A DNA stretch of 64,000 nucleotides, from positions 7,521,866 through 7,585,865 of the forward strand of contig CP092869.1 in the NCBI GenBank assembly GCA_030710605.1. The letters run 5' to 3'. Below, piece by piece: positions 9,683-20,770 of the stretch (positions within the stretch are counted from its first letter, which is position 1; the number at the start of each line of letters is the position of its first letter). The notes under the pieces are model-generated. The model searched no databases. It worked only from the letters and a program-made list of their open reading frames with translations, and was not told the origin of the DNA. Origin of the DNA: Cordylochernes scorpioides. Its lineage: Eukaryota > Arthropoda > Arachnida > Pseudoscorpiones > Chernetidae. Both the position numbers and the translations under genes were made by a program.

Positions 9683-12600
9683 CTTCCCTGTTTTACATAG
9701 CACCATCTCCTCAATTACCTTAGTTACATAGAATGTAGGACTTCCTTTTTATGATTTACATGGCCCCATCTACTTAATTACATATAGTGTGTTCACTTCC
9801 CTGTTTTACATAGCACCATCTCCTCAATTATTTTGGTTACATAGAATGTAGGACTTCCTTTTTATGATTTACATGGCCCCATCTACTTAATTACATATAG
9901 TGTGTTCACTTCCCTGTTTTACATAGCACCATCTCCTCAATTATTTTGGTTACATAGAATGTAGGACTTCCTTTTTATGATTTACATGGCCCCATCTACT
10001 TAATTACATATAGTGTGTTCACTTCCCTGTTTTACATAGCACCATCTACTCAATTAACTTGGTTACATAGAATGTGGGACTTCCATTTTATGATTTACAT
10101 GGCCCCATCTACTTAATTACATATAGTGTGTTCACTTCCCTGTTCTACATAGCACCATCTACTCAATTAACTTGGTTACATAGAATGTGGGACTTCCATT
10201 TTATGATTTACATGGCCCCATCTACTTAATTACATATAGTGTGTTCACTTCCCTGTTTTACATAGCACCATCTCCTCAATTGCCTTGGTTACATAGAATT
10301 TGGGACTTCCATTTTATGATTTACATGGCCCCATCTACTTAATTACATATAGTGTGTTCACTTCCCTGTTTTACATAGCACCATCTCCTCACTTACCTTG
10401 GTTACATAGAATGTGGGACTTCCATTTTATGATTTACATGGCCCCATCTACTTAATTACATATAGTGTGTTCACTTCCCTGTTTTAAATAGCACCATCTC
10501 CTCAATTAACTTAGTTACATAGAATGTGGGACTTCCATTTTATGATTTACATGGCCCCATCTACTTAATTACATATAGTGTGTTCACTTCCCTGTTTTAC
10601 ATAGCACCATCTCCTCAATTGCCTTGGTTACATAGAATTTGGGACTTCCATTTTATGATTTACATGGCCCCATCTACTTAATTACATATTGTGTGTTCAC
10701 TTCCCTGTTTTACATAGCACCATCTCCTCACTTACCATGGTTACATAGAATGTGGGACTTCCATTTTATGATTTACATGGCCCCATCTACTTAATTACAT
10801 ATAGTGTGTTCACTTCCCTGTTTTACATAGCACCATCTCCTCAATTAACTTGGTTACATAGAAGGTGGGACTTCCATTTTATGATTTACATGGCCCCATC
10901 TACTTAATTACATATAGTGTGTTCACTTCCCTGTTTTACATAGCACCATCTCCTCAATTAACTTGGTTACATAGAAGGTGGGACTTCCATTTTATGATTT
11001 ACATGGCCCCATCTACTTAATTACATATAATGTGTTCACTTCCCTGTTTTACATAGCACCATCTCCTCAATTACCTTGGTTACATAGAAGGTGGGACTTC
11101 CATTTTATGATTTACATGGCCCCATCTACTTAATTACATATAGTGTGTTCACTTCCCTGTTTTACATAGCACCATCTACTCAATTAACTTGGTTACATAG
11201 AATGTGGGACTCCCATTTTATGATTTACATGGCCCCATCTACTTAATTACATATAGTGTGTTCACTTCCCTGTTCTACATAGCACCATCTACTCAATTAA
11301 CTTGGTTACATAGAATGTGGGACTTCCATTTTATGATTTACATGGCCCCATCTACTTAATTACATTTAGTGTGTTCACTTCCCTGTTCTACATAGCACCA
11401 TCTACTCATTTAACTTGGTTACATAGAATGTGGGACTTCCATTTTATGATTTACATGGCCAAATCTACTTAATTACATATAGTGTGTTCACTTCCCTGTT
11501 CTACATAGCACCATCTACTCAATTAACTTGGTTACATAGAATGTGGGACTTCCATTTTATGATTTACATGGCCCCATCTACTTAATTACATATAGTGTGT
11601 TCACTTCCCTGTTCTACATAGCACCATCTACTCAATTAACTTGGTTACATAGAATGTGGGACTTCCATTTTATGATTTACATGGCCCCATCTACTTAATT
11701 ACATATAGTGTGTTCACTTCCCTGTTTTACATAGCACCATCTCCTCAATTGCCTTGGTTACATAGAATGTGGGACTTCCATTTTATGATTTACATGGCCC
11801 CATCTACTTAATTACATATAGTGTGTTCACTTCCCTGTTTTACATAGCACCATCTCCTCAATTAACTTAGTTACATAGAATGTGGGACTTCCATTTTATG
11901 ATTTACATGGCCCCATCTACTTAATTACATATAGTGTGTTCACTTCCCTGTTTTACATAGCACCATCTCCTCAATTGCCTTGGTTACATAGAATGTGGGA
12001 CTTCCATTTTATGATTTACATGGCCCCATCTACTTAATTACATATAGTGTGTTCACTTCCCTGTTTTACATAGCACCATCTCCTCAATTGCCTTGGTTAC
12101 ATAGAATTTGGGACTTCCATTTTATGATTTACATGGCCCCATCTACTTAATTACATATTGTGTGTTCACTTCCCTGTTTTACATAGCACCATCTCCTCAC
12201 TTACCATGGTTACATAGAATGTGGGACTTCCATTTTATGATTTACATGGCCCCATCTACTTAATTACATATAGTGTGTTCACTTCCCTGTTTTACATAGC
12301 ACCATCTCCTCAATTAACTTGGTTACATAGAAGGTGGGACTTCCATTTTATGATTTACATGGCCCCATCTACTTAATTACATATAGTGTGTTCACTTCCC
12401 TGTTTTACATAGCACCATCTCCTCAATTAACTTGGTTACATAGAAGGTGGGACTTCCATTTTATGATTTACATGGCCCCATCTACTTAATTACATATAAT
12501 GTGTTCACTTCCCTGTTTTACATAGCACCATCTACTCAATTAACTTGGTTACTTAGAATGTGGGACTTCCATTTTATGATTTACATGGCCCCATCTACTT

Positions 12601-12870
12601 AATTACATTTAGTGTGTTCACTTCCCTGTTCTACATAGCACCATCTACTCATTTAACTTGGTTACATAGAATGTGGGACTTCCATTTTATGATTTACATG
12701 GCCCCATCTACTTAATTACATATAGTGTGTTCACTTCCCTGTTCTACATAGCACCATCTACTCAATTAACTTGGTTACATAGAATGTGGGACTTCCATTT
12801 TATGATTTACATGACCCCATCTATTTAATAATAGATATCATATTTACATATAGTGTATGCACACTTGGGT
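9683..12870 (+). repeat. 113-bp satellite array, about 28 monomers
   Basis: Monomers start ACTTCCCTGTTTTACATAGC and contain GATTTACATGGCCCCATC; successive starts at 9,795, 9,908 and 10,021 give a 113-bp period. Diagnostic variants (TTGCCTTGG with GAATTTGGG; CATATTGTGTG; CATATAATGTG) recur 1,470 bp apart (about 10,617/12,087, 10,683/12,153 and 11,023/12,493), showing a 13-monomer higher-order duplication. The array ends in degenerate text at 12,830-12,870. Copy B has the same satellite at 43,180-46,760 with different length. Confidence 0.95.
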
Positions 12871-12884
12871 AATGTATACTATAC

Positions 12885-13135
12885 TAGAAGAATGACCCGG
12901 TTTCGCCCGAGAAATCCCCCGAGTGAAGTATCCTTCATACTGAAAGTACATCAATAATAAATAGTAGAAGTGCCATAGAATAGCAATACAGAAGAAACAC
13001 TTAAACTACAGGAAAAAAAGTGTGTAATGGCAAAAATTGTATTATATTAGTGTTTAGGTATTTGATTTAATTATTTTTTGCAATCCATTTAGTTGTTTCA
13101 AAATAAATATAGTTTGAATAAATGAGTTTTAAAAA
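12885..13135 (+). repeat. CCCGG-type retroposon fragment
   Basis: ACTAGAAGAATGACCCGG then TTTCGCCCGAGAAATCC resembles the 5' hairpin of the CCCGGG family; the rest is AT-rich and ends at the text that precedes the tRNA-Gly copy. Not found in copy B. Confidence 0.45.
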
Positions 13136-13159
13136 TTGTAAAAAAATAAATAAATAAAT

Positions 13160-13230
13160 TCATCGGCCGGGAATCGAACCCGGGCCGCCCGCGTGGCAGG
13201 CGAGCATTCTCGCAATTGAACTACCGATGC
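13160..13230 (-). pseudogene. tRNA-Gly(GCC) pseudogene
   Basis: From the anticodon arm to the T arm this 71-nt sequence is identical to the intact gene at 774-844. The D arm is changed to TAGTTCAATTGCGAGAATGC and the 3' acceptor strand ends GATGA, which breaks the first acceptor pair. The A box is weakened. It shares flanking text with the intact copy, so it was copied as part of a larger unit. Absent from copy B. Confidence 0.8.
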
Positions 13231-13462
13231 TTATAAGAAATGGCCATATTTGGGTATTTATTCCATTCACAAAAGCAAACGGTGACGGAATTGTTGCTTG
13301 ATGACTCTGATACTTGTATATTTTAATTAAATATAGGATCATGGGTTCGAATCTCAGAATTTCTCTTTTCCTATTTTTTCAAAAGGAGTAAAAATGTGTT
13401 TGTTGTCAATCTATTTGTATTTTTGAAAAGTAAATTCATTCATGAGTTGTAGCATTTAATAG

Positions 13463-14225
13463 AGACAATCGTCCCATACAGGATTCTCCCAGATACAGAA
13501 GTAAACATAGCAGTTATCTACAGAAAGTGGATATTAACATCGACCTTTCTTCAAGTTGGATCTACCATCTGTTTCGCGCCTATATTCTGTGATGTTTTCC
13601 AGAATTTGTGAAGAGCTAATCCTGTGGTAAGATATAACAACAACAAAAGACATTACTAAGGACACACGTCCCATACAGGATTCTCCCAGATACACAAGTA
13701 AACATAACAGTTATTTACAGAAAGTGGATATTAACATCGACCTTTCTCCAAGTTGGATCCATCATCTGTGTTACACCTATTGTCTGTGCTGTTTTCTAGA
13801 ATTTGTGAAGAGTTAATGCTGTGGTAAGATATAACAACAACAAAAGACATTACTAAGGACACACGTCCCATACAGGATTCTCCCAGATACACAAGTACAC
13901 ATAACAGTTATTTACAGAAAGTGGATATTAACATCGACCTTTCTCCAAGTTGGATCCATCATCTGTGTTACACCTATTGTCTGTGCTGTTTTCTAGAATT
14001 TGTGAAGAGTTAATGCTGTGGTAAGATATAACAATAACAAAAGACATTACTAAGGACACACGTCCCATACAGGATTCTCCCAGATACAGAAGTAAACATA
14101 ACAGTTATTTACAGAAAGTGAATATTAACATCGATCTTTCTTTAAATTGGATCTACTATCTGTTTTGCGTCTATTATCTGTGCTGTTTTCCATAATTTGT
14201 GGAAAGCTATGACATCGGGGTTTTT
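13463..14225 (+). repeat. 197-bp tandem repeat, ~3.8 units
   Basis: GTCCCATACAGGATTCTCCC starts at 13,471, 13,668, 13,865 and 14,062, an exact 197-bp period. Units two and three are nearly identical; the outer ones are more diverged. Each contains ATCGACCTTTCTNCAAGTTGG and ACAACAACAAAAG. Copy B lacks it: the segment between the satellite and GAAAAGCTTTACATGACAT is only ~170 bp there. Confidence 0.9.
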
Positions 14226-14715
14226 TTATCATCAATGAAACAATAATAAGAAGCAATTGTAAAATTTCAGTAATGTTTTAATTTTGACCATATATTTTCC
14301 ACTTAATGTACGAGACAATCAAAATATATATAAAAACATTCATAAATTCTACATATACATGTACAATCTTACATAGAACCTCAAAGAGAAAATGAAAAGC
14401 TTTACATGACATATATATGTAAAAAAGGAACACCTCTTCGAATATCTATCTCATTAAAATGTAATGAAGGTATCAAGTTAATTAAATATTGAGAGAAACC
14501 TTTATGTTGTCTTTCTTTTAAATTTACTTAATGGAATAATTTATTAAGTGCCAACACAGGGAGTATGTGTTAATGTTTAATACCCGCGTGATTATAAGAA
14601 ATACTCCCCATGTGCGTGTCATTCTGGATAAAATGGAAATTTAATTAGCTAGATTAATATATAGAGTAATTATATATTCCACATATACTTTTATATATTA
14701 ATATATAGTGAAATA

Positions 14716-15003
14716 AAACAACTCTTAAAGTTTCACCGCATAAGTTTCTTTTCTGTGAAAAATCAATATTTATTTCAAAGAGAAATATTTACTATTTCTA
14801 ACTTTTTAGGGTGCGGGAACACTTTTATTTTTCCGTTCGCCATTACTCTTCATATTTTCACCCTTTCATACTTCATCCAAAAAAGTTAGAAATAGTAAAT
14901 ATTTCTCTTTGAAATAAATATTGATTTTTCACAGAAAAGAAACTTATGCGGTGAAACTTTAAGTGTTGTTTTATAATCATACGCCGCAGTCCTTTATAAT
15001 GTA
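14716..15003. mobile_element. Foldback element with perfect 13-bp target duplication, copy A only
   Basis: The element is flanked by ATATAGTGAAATA at 14,703-14,715 and 15,004-15,016. Copy B has that 13-mer once (47,253-47,265) and no element. Arms of ~95 bp (GTTTCACCGCATAAGTTTC...GAAATATTTACTATTTC) are near-perfect inverted repeats. A 13-bp duplication is unlike the 2-9 bp of ordinary TIR transposons and suggests target-primed insertion. Confidence 0.8.
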
Positions 15004-15014
15004 ATATAGTGAAA

Positions 15015-15395
15015 TATTAAAAATAAAGAAGGCATTTGGGGGAGAAGTCCGACCACACCACCCTGCGGTCCCCCCTGGACCGTTGGAATATTCGACCAAA
15101 TTCTGGTTCGTTTCCAAGGTGACTAACGTGGCAACGGCACCCATTTTCCAATGAAGAGCACCAAGATAGTGGATATTGCTGCTGCTGTGATAGAGATGCA
15201 TGGAGACATCTGAGACTCTTCTTTGGACACGACAACAACAACAATAAAGAAGGCATTTCCTGACCACAAGCACATGTGCTTTTTCGATGCCAGAGCGCCA
15301 TCTAGTGAAGCAAAAATAAACTAAACGTTTATTTAACTTGCTCCGTGATATTTGGCCAACCCAATTTCTTGATGAATCAAGAAAAGCCATCCACA
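15015..15395. mobile_element. ATGGCGC foldback MITE interrupted by a (CAA)n-tailed retroposon
   Basis: The outer parts match the element at 7,852. A ~204-bp insertion (15,035-15,238), starting GGGGGAGAAGTCCGACC and ending GACAACAACAACAA, splits the left arm and is flanked by a direct repeat AATAAAGAAGGCATTT. A simple (CAA)n tail and a 16-bp duplication mark it as a retroposon. Copy B has the same nested pair at about 47,270-47,635, so both events predate the duplication. Confidence 0.75.
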
Positions 15396-15451
15396 GTGAA
15401 ATATATGTTAAATCGATGTTTATTTCTCTCTTCTACGTCAAAACTGACGAA

Positions 15452-15500
15452 ACCGCTGGGAGGATTCACCACTGATGAGCCAGGCCCTCCCATTATTTTA
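15452..15500 (+). other. Covarying pseudoknot-like motif (copy 2)
   Basis: CTGAC, GAAACCGCT, GGGAGGA, TTCACCACTGATGA, GCCAG, G, CCCTCCC. One mismatch in each helix; the B counterpart is at about 47,693-47,742. Confidence 0.45.
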
Positions 15501-15682
15501 TCATTACAGTAAGTTCAGTAGAAAATTGAATTATTTTAAAAAGAATCATACGCATCAAACTTAGTTAAAATATTTTAAAACAGATGTCGCGCTGAGGCAT
15601 CATACAACAAAACTATTGAAAGATTACTTAACAAATTCCATATACATTTAAACCTATCTATAGCGCCACTGTCTATGTATTA

Positions 15683-15965
15683 GGCCCCTCATCATCGAAG
15701 CCTTCAGTGTCCTCGGGCGACCCCCTGACTTGCGGGACTGGATATTCGGGTCTGGCCTCGAAGATGACGACTTGGCCATTCTAGCATCTGCCAAATCCAT
15801 CATCTACCGGTACTTCGTACAGGTTGGGCTGACCGGAGGACCCGCTCATCGCCTGGGAAAGAAGGCTCACTCGCCGGGACACATCCCCCGCATGATCATC
15901 TATATTTTAGTTTTATTTCCATTTTTAATGTAAATTATTGACAAGAAGTCAATAAAATTTGTTTC
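15683..15965 (+). pseudogene. Non-LTR-like retroelement C-terminus and 3' UTR
   Basis: A frame reading RPLIIEAFSVLGRPPDLRDW then IFGSGLEDDDLAILASAKSI and IYRYFVQVGLTGG looks like the conserved end of a retroelement polyprotein. It is followed by an AATAAA signal (15,950) in an AT-rich 3' UTR. In copy A eight bases (AGCAGAGG) are missing relative to copy B, shifting the frame before the end. In copy B (47,935-48,215) a TGA replaces the DW region but the end GAEDPLIAWERRLTRRG is kept. Family assignment is by general resemblance only. Confidence 0.45.
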
Positions 15966-16299
15966 AATTGTCAATTGTTCTGTCTATTGCTTTGTATATG
16001 TATACCATATTTGAATAAATATCTATAACAATTGAACGATAACATGCAAATATATTTTAAATTATGAAAATTCGAAACTATTATAGACGCGTAAGATTAT
16101 TTTTGAAATTAAAACAATTTATACTGCCCTTACTGCAATGGAAATATTATATATTTATAATTGCATGTAATCCTACTGTTCTCAAAGCTTATGTCCATAG
16201 TTCATCTAAAATACCCATTCCAAGAGTCTAGCAGCAGTATCACTATAAAAGGAAGATCGAAAAAAATGTAATATAACAGCGGTATGGTATATTAAACTG

Positions 16300-16347
16300 G
16301 CGAAACCGCTGGGAGGGTTCACCACTGATGAGTCAGGCCCTCCCATT
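16300..16347 (+). other. Covarying pseudoknot-like motif (copy 3)
   Basis: CTGGC, GAAACCGCT, GGGAGGG, TTCACCACTGATGA, GTCAG, G, CCCTCCC. The GTCAG form pairs with CTGGC through a G-T pair. Counterpart at about 48,557-48,604. Confidence 0.5.
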
Positions 16348-16376
16348 AATGGAGCGCTAGTGCATTATATTATTTT

Positions 16377-16797
16377 AAATTGTAACAACACACTGCTCTG
16401 AGGATAGGTTCCTTGCTGCTGAACTGTGTGTTTCCTTCAAATACGCAGCGCGCTTACGTCACGGCACGACGTGGCATTGAGAAGCTTCCAACCACCACCA
16501 CTAGAGGCGCTGCACCCTTCCTGTTATGTCTTCCCTTGTTCTGGTTGCTTGCTCTGTCGTGAGATATATTAAAACTTATATATTTCAATCTATTCTGCAT
16601 CTGATTGAACCACCGATCCAACACTTGCTTTATTTAAACATCTCTCAAGTAGTCAGGTATCACAAACCCTCCTATGGGAGTATACAACGGCTGATATGGC
16701 TATACTTCTGTATCGGGGTTAGTGATACCCGAAAGCTTTAGAGATCTTTATATAAAGCAAGGAACCTATCCTCAGAGACAGTGTGTTGTCACAATTT
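16377..16797. mobile_element. Foldback element with internal hairpins
   Basis: Outer arms AAATTGTAACAACACACTG...GAGGATAGGTTCCTTGC and GCAAGGAACCTATCCTCAGA...GTGTGTTGTCACAATTT. Inside, AAGCAAATAAA-like text, TATCACAAACC and GGTTAGTGATACC form a second inverted pair. A counterpart lies at 48,636-49,058. Confidence 0.75.
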
Positions 16798-17106
16798 ATA
16801 TTTCAGAGGATTCAATTATCCGAAATATATTATAGCTATCAATCATACAGGTCTTCCATTGCAGGAAGGACTTCGGTAACCAATTATTTCCCCCATAGAG
16901 GATGCGGTACAAAGAGAATTATCAGTAAATTTAACCGATAGCTGTTTGCTAGCTTGTTAATGTCGAGACGCTGTCCACATGCGTGATGTATACCGTGTGA
17001 TGATTACATTACAATGTGTAGCCGCGTTGAATATTTCAGTGATGTCAAACTGATTCCCTCCTTCCCAGAAATCTGATTACATAACTTTCACTCTTCCAAC
17101 TCCATA

Positions 17107-17197
17107 CACTTCCTCGGGGGTCGGTGGAAGGATGATCTAAACCGTTGGTTTTCGACCTCTACATCCCGGGATCGAATCCCGCATTGGGCACTTTTTT
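17107..17197 (+). pseudogene. tRNA-derived relic with B box and T-run
   Basis: GTCGGTGGAAGGATGATC is a weak A box region, CCCGGGATCGAATCCCG a good T arm/B box, GCATTGGGCA a 3' acceptor-like end, followed at once by TTTTTT. Stems do not complete a cloverleaf. It could be the head of a SINE. Same sequence in copy B at 49,373-49,456. Confidence 0.45.
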
Positions 17198-17330
17198 CTG
17201 ATTTAAAAAAATGATCCAATGCCCCCCGATTCTTGCAAAATTTCAAACCTACCAGCGAGTGCAAGTAACCAAATGGAGTTCTGGAACATTTATAAGTGTA
17301 AAGTCGAACTGCTTTTCACATGTGTATGTG

Positions 17331-17611
17331 GCAATATAATAAGGTGGGGAAAGAGAAATAATCACACCACAAGTTTGGAAGAGGAACCTAGGCAACCAGA
17401 GAGAGAGATACGGGCCCGGCAAAGCCGGGCGGCCGTTCGTGTCGCACACAATCCTCTACTGTCTTAAAATTCCCGAGGTGTTAACTGACGGACGCCATTT
17501 GTCGCCCCTTGGAATGTCGCTGGTGTCTAAAGTGACCGGTCCTTACCCTCCCGTTTCTCTCTGGGTTGACTGTAGGCTTGCTTTATTATTCCTGGAAGAG
17601 TATATATTATT
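17331..17611. mobile_element. Short retroposon, insertion only in copy A
   Basis: Second copy of the 1,303-1,568 family. It interrupts text continuous in copy B near 49,580 and is flanked by similar TGTGTATGTGG and TGTATATATGTGG direct repeats (about 17,321-17,331 and 17,614-17,626). The GC-rich core CGGGCCCGGCAAAGCCGGGC forms a strong hairpin. Confidence 0.75.
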
Positions 17612-17639
17612 AAATGTATATATGTGGTGCACTTACAGT

Positions 17640-18384
17640 CAAAGCAGTCGCCTACTTCTACCCACCATGATTATCATGGCTTGTACCACGTGTACTAGGA
17701 ATAAGCAAAAAAACACTTCTTCGATATTAAAAATTGCATCTAACATTTCCTTCAAATTATTTTAAATTCTAATTCCAGCGGTTAATATGCAAATAAGGAG
17801 ATATCTGTCAACTTGTATATAGGTACAAAGATCGAAATGTTTTCTACATATGTAAATATGTGTAGCGCTTTCAAACTTCAAGGAAAAACTTCATTTTCGT
17901 ATAAAGGGCCCATTGTGGTTTACGATCCCGGATGTGGCTGTCAAAATTCGACGGTAAACCACTCCTCTACAAATCTCATAAAAGTAATTTATAAAACATT
18001 CTAATGTCAAAATGTGACCTCCAATAAGCGGCCTCTCTGATTAACAGCCCATTTCCTTAGTGACCATATTAATCAGATTAACAACTTGTTAGTATCTAAT
18101 CCAAACCTCCTATAAAAGTCCGCCTCAAGGAGACACCAGGATTTCCCATGATTTTGGGCTATGGTATTTCATGGGAGGTTCGACTACCTTTATATCTATT
18201 GCCAACACATTACTAGAACATGTACAGGTTCAACAAACGGATCTATAACGACAGCAAGGCAACCCTACTAAACATTAAACTAAATAAATCTGAATGAATT
18301 TCAATATATACATGTGAGATAGTAATTCTTCATTCATAATTCATAGAAGAAGAAACACGGGTCGGGGAAAAGAGATTTATTATA
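17640..18384. other. Spacer, nothing recognised
   Basis: Only short frames; the sequence is conserved with copy B (49,600-50,527) except for the 50,025-50,196 insertion there. Confidence 0.5.
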
Positions 18385-20770
18385 CAGTAGAACCTCCCTG
18401 TAAAGGACAACACCTAATTACAGAGCCAAAGTGTCCTTTAGAGAGAGAGATGTCCTCTTACTGGAGAGTTGCTAAATACAGTAGAACCTCCCTATAAAGG
18501 ATAACACCTAATTGCAGAGCCAAAGTGTCCTTTAGAGAGAGATGTCCTCTTACTGGAGAGTTGCTAAATACAGTAGAACCTCCCTGTAAAGGACAACACC
18601 TAATTACAGAGCCAAAGTGTCCTTTAGAGAGAGAGATGTCCTCTTACTGGAGAGTTGCTAAATACAGTAGAATCTCCCTGTAAAGGACAACACCTAATTG
18701 CAGAGCCAAAGTGTCCTTTAGAGAGAGAGTTGTCCTCTTACTGGAGAGTTGCTAAATACAGTAGAACCTCCCTATAAAGGATAACACCTAATTGCAGAGC
18801 CAAAGTGTCCTTTAGAGAGAGATGTCCTCTTACTGGAGAGTTGCTAAATACAGTAGAACCTCCCTATAAAGAACACCTAATTACAGAGCCAAAGTGTCCT
18901 TTAGAGAGAGAGATGTCCTCTTACTGGAGAGTTGTAAATACAGTAGAACCTCCCTATAAAGAACACCTAATTACAGAGCCAAAGTGTCCTTTAGAGAGAG
19001 AGATGTCCTCTTACTGGAGAGTTGCTAAATACAGTAGAACCTCCCTATAAAGAACACCTAATTACAGAGCCAAAGTGTCCTTTAGAGAGAGAGATGTCCT
19101 CTTACTGGAGAGTTGCTAAATACAGTAGAACCTCCCTATAAAGAACACCTAATTACAGAGCCAAAGTGTCCTTTAGAGAGAGAGATGTCCTCTTACTGGA
19201 GAGTTGTAAATACAGTAGAACCTCCCTATAAAGAACACCTAATTACAGAGCCAAAGTGTCCTTTAGAGAGAGATGTCCTCTTACTGGAGAGTTGCTAAAT
19301 ACAGTAGAACCTCCCTATAAAGGATAACACCTAATTACAGAGCCAAAGTGTCCTTTAGAGAGAGAGATGTCCTCTTACTGGAGAGTTGCTAAATACAGTA
19401 GAACCTCCCTATAAAGGATAACACCTAATTGCAGAGCCAAAGTGTCCTTTAGAGAGAGATGTCCTCTTACTGGAGAGTTGCTAAATACAGTAGAACCTCC
19501 CTGTAAAGGACAACACCTAATTACAGAGCCAAAGTGTCCTTTAGAGAGAGAGATGTCCTCTTACTGGAGAGTTGCTAAATACAGTAGAATCTCCCTGTAA
19601 AGGACAACACCTAATTGCAGAGCCAAAGTGTCCTTTAGAGAGAGAGTTGTCCTCTTACTGGAGAGTTGCTAAATACAGTAGAACCTCCCTATAAAGGATA
19701 ACACCTAATTGCAGAGCCAAAGTGTCCTTTAGAGAGAGATGTCCTCTTACTGGAGAGTTGCTAAATACAGTAGAACCTCCCTATAAAGAACACCTAATTA
19801 CAGAGCCAAAGTGTCCTTTAGAGAGAGAGATGTCCTCTTACTGGAGAGTTGTAAATACAGTAGAACCTCCCTATAAAGAACACCTAATTACAGAGCCAAA
19901 GTGTCCTTTAGAGAGAGAGATGTCCTCTTACTGGAGAGTTGCTAAATACAGTAGAACCTCCCTATAAAGAACACCTAATTACAGAGCCAAAGTGTCCTTT
20001 AGAGAGAGAGATGTCCTCTTACTGGAGAGTTGCTAAATACAGTAGAACCTCCCTATAAAGAACACCTAATTACAGAGCCAAAGTGTCCTTTAGAGAGAGA
20101 GATGTCCTCTTACTGGAGAGTTGTAAATACAGTAGAACCTCCCTATAAAGAACACCTAATTACAGAGCCAAAGTGTCCTTTAGAGAGAGATGTCCTCTTA
20201 CTGGAGAGTTGCTAAATACAGTAGAACCTCCCTATAAAGGATAACACCTAATTACAGAGCCAAAGTGTCCTTTAGAGAGAGAGATGTCCTCTTACTGGAG
20301 AGTTGCTAAATACAGTAGAACCTCCCTATAAAGGATAACACCTAATTACAGAGCCAAAGTGTCCTTTAGAGAGAGAGATGTCCTCTTACTGGAGAGTTGC
20401 TAAATACAGTAGAATCTCCCTGTAAAGGACAACACCTAATTACAGAGCCAAAGTGTCCTTTAGAGAGAGAGATGTCCTCTTACTGGAGAGTTGCTAAATA
20501 CAGTAGAATCTCCCTATAAAGGACAACACCTAATTGCAGAGCCAAAGTGTCCTTTAGAGAGAGATGTACTCTTACCAGAGAGTTGCTAAATACAGTAGAA
20601 CCTCCCTATAAAGGATAACACCTAATTGCAGAGTCAACGTGTCTTTTAGGGAGAGGTGTCCTCTTACCGGAGACTTGTTAAATAGTAAAAATGGTAATTT
20701 TTCAAATGAAAACTGTCCTTTGTAGAGAGGTGTCGTCTAGCGTGAGTGTCCTCTCATGGAGGTTCTACGG
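18385..20770. mobile_element. TIR transposon expanded into an internal tandem array
   Basis: The outer edges CAGTAGAACCTCCCTGTAAA (18,385) and ...CATGGAGGTTCTACGG (20,770) are inverted and flanked by TATA, as for a pogo/Tc1-type element. Between them about 25 direct units of 86-94 bp each begin with another copy of the TIR (CAGTAGAACCTCCCTATAAAG) and end GGAGAGTTGCTAAATA. A block recurs exactly 917 bp apart (18,805/19,722 and 19,113/20,030), a ten-unit higher-order duplication. The short ORFs inside are frame accidents of the repeat. Confidence 0.85.

Noticed and set aside
13300..13365. GGGTTCGAATCTC B box as a tRNA gene
   Set aside because: No A box at the proper distance and no acceptor stem.
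14977..15390. 137- and 94-codon ORFs on the minus strand
   Set aside because: They cross the boundary of the foldback MITE and its retroposon insertion, so they are not one gene; no domain recognised.
16300..16347. Pseudoknot motif as a hammerhead ribozyme
   Set aside because: GAAA and CTGATGA share a good stem II, but the order requires stems I and III in 19 bases and there is no NUH site in the right place.
18805..20215. Repeated 61-81 codon ORFs (NTVEPPYKEHLITEPKCP)
   Set aside because: They are translations of the tandem array in the frame where the unit length happens to be open; the repeats, not the peptide, explain the conservation.
18385..20770. Direct repeats at regular spacing, considered as a CRISPR array
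   Set aside because: Units are contiguous 86-94-bp tandem copies without unique spacers, in eukaryotic repeat-rich DNA, and are bounded by transposon TIRs.
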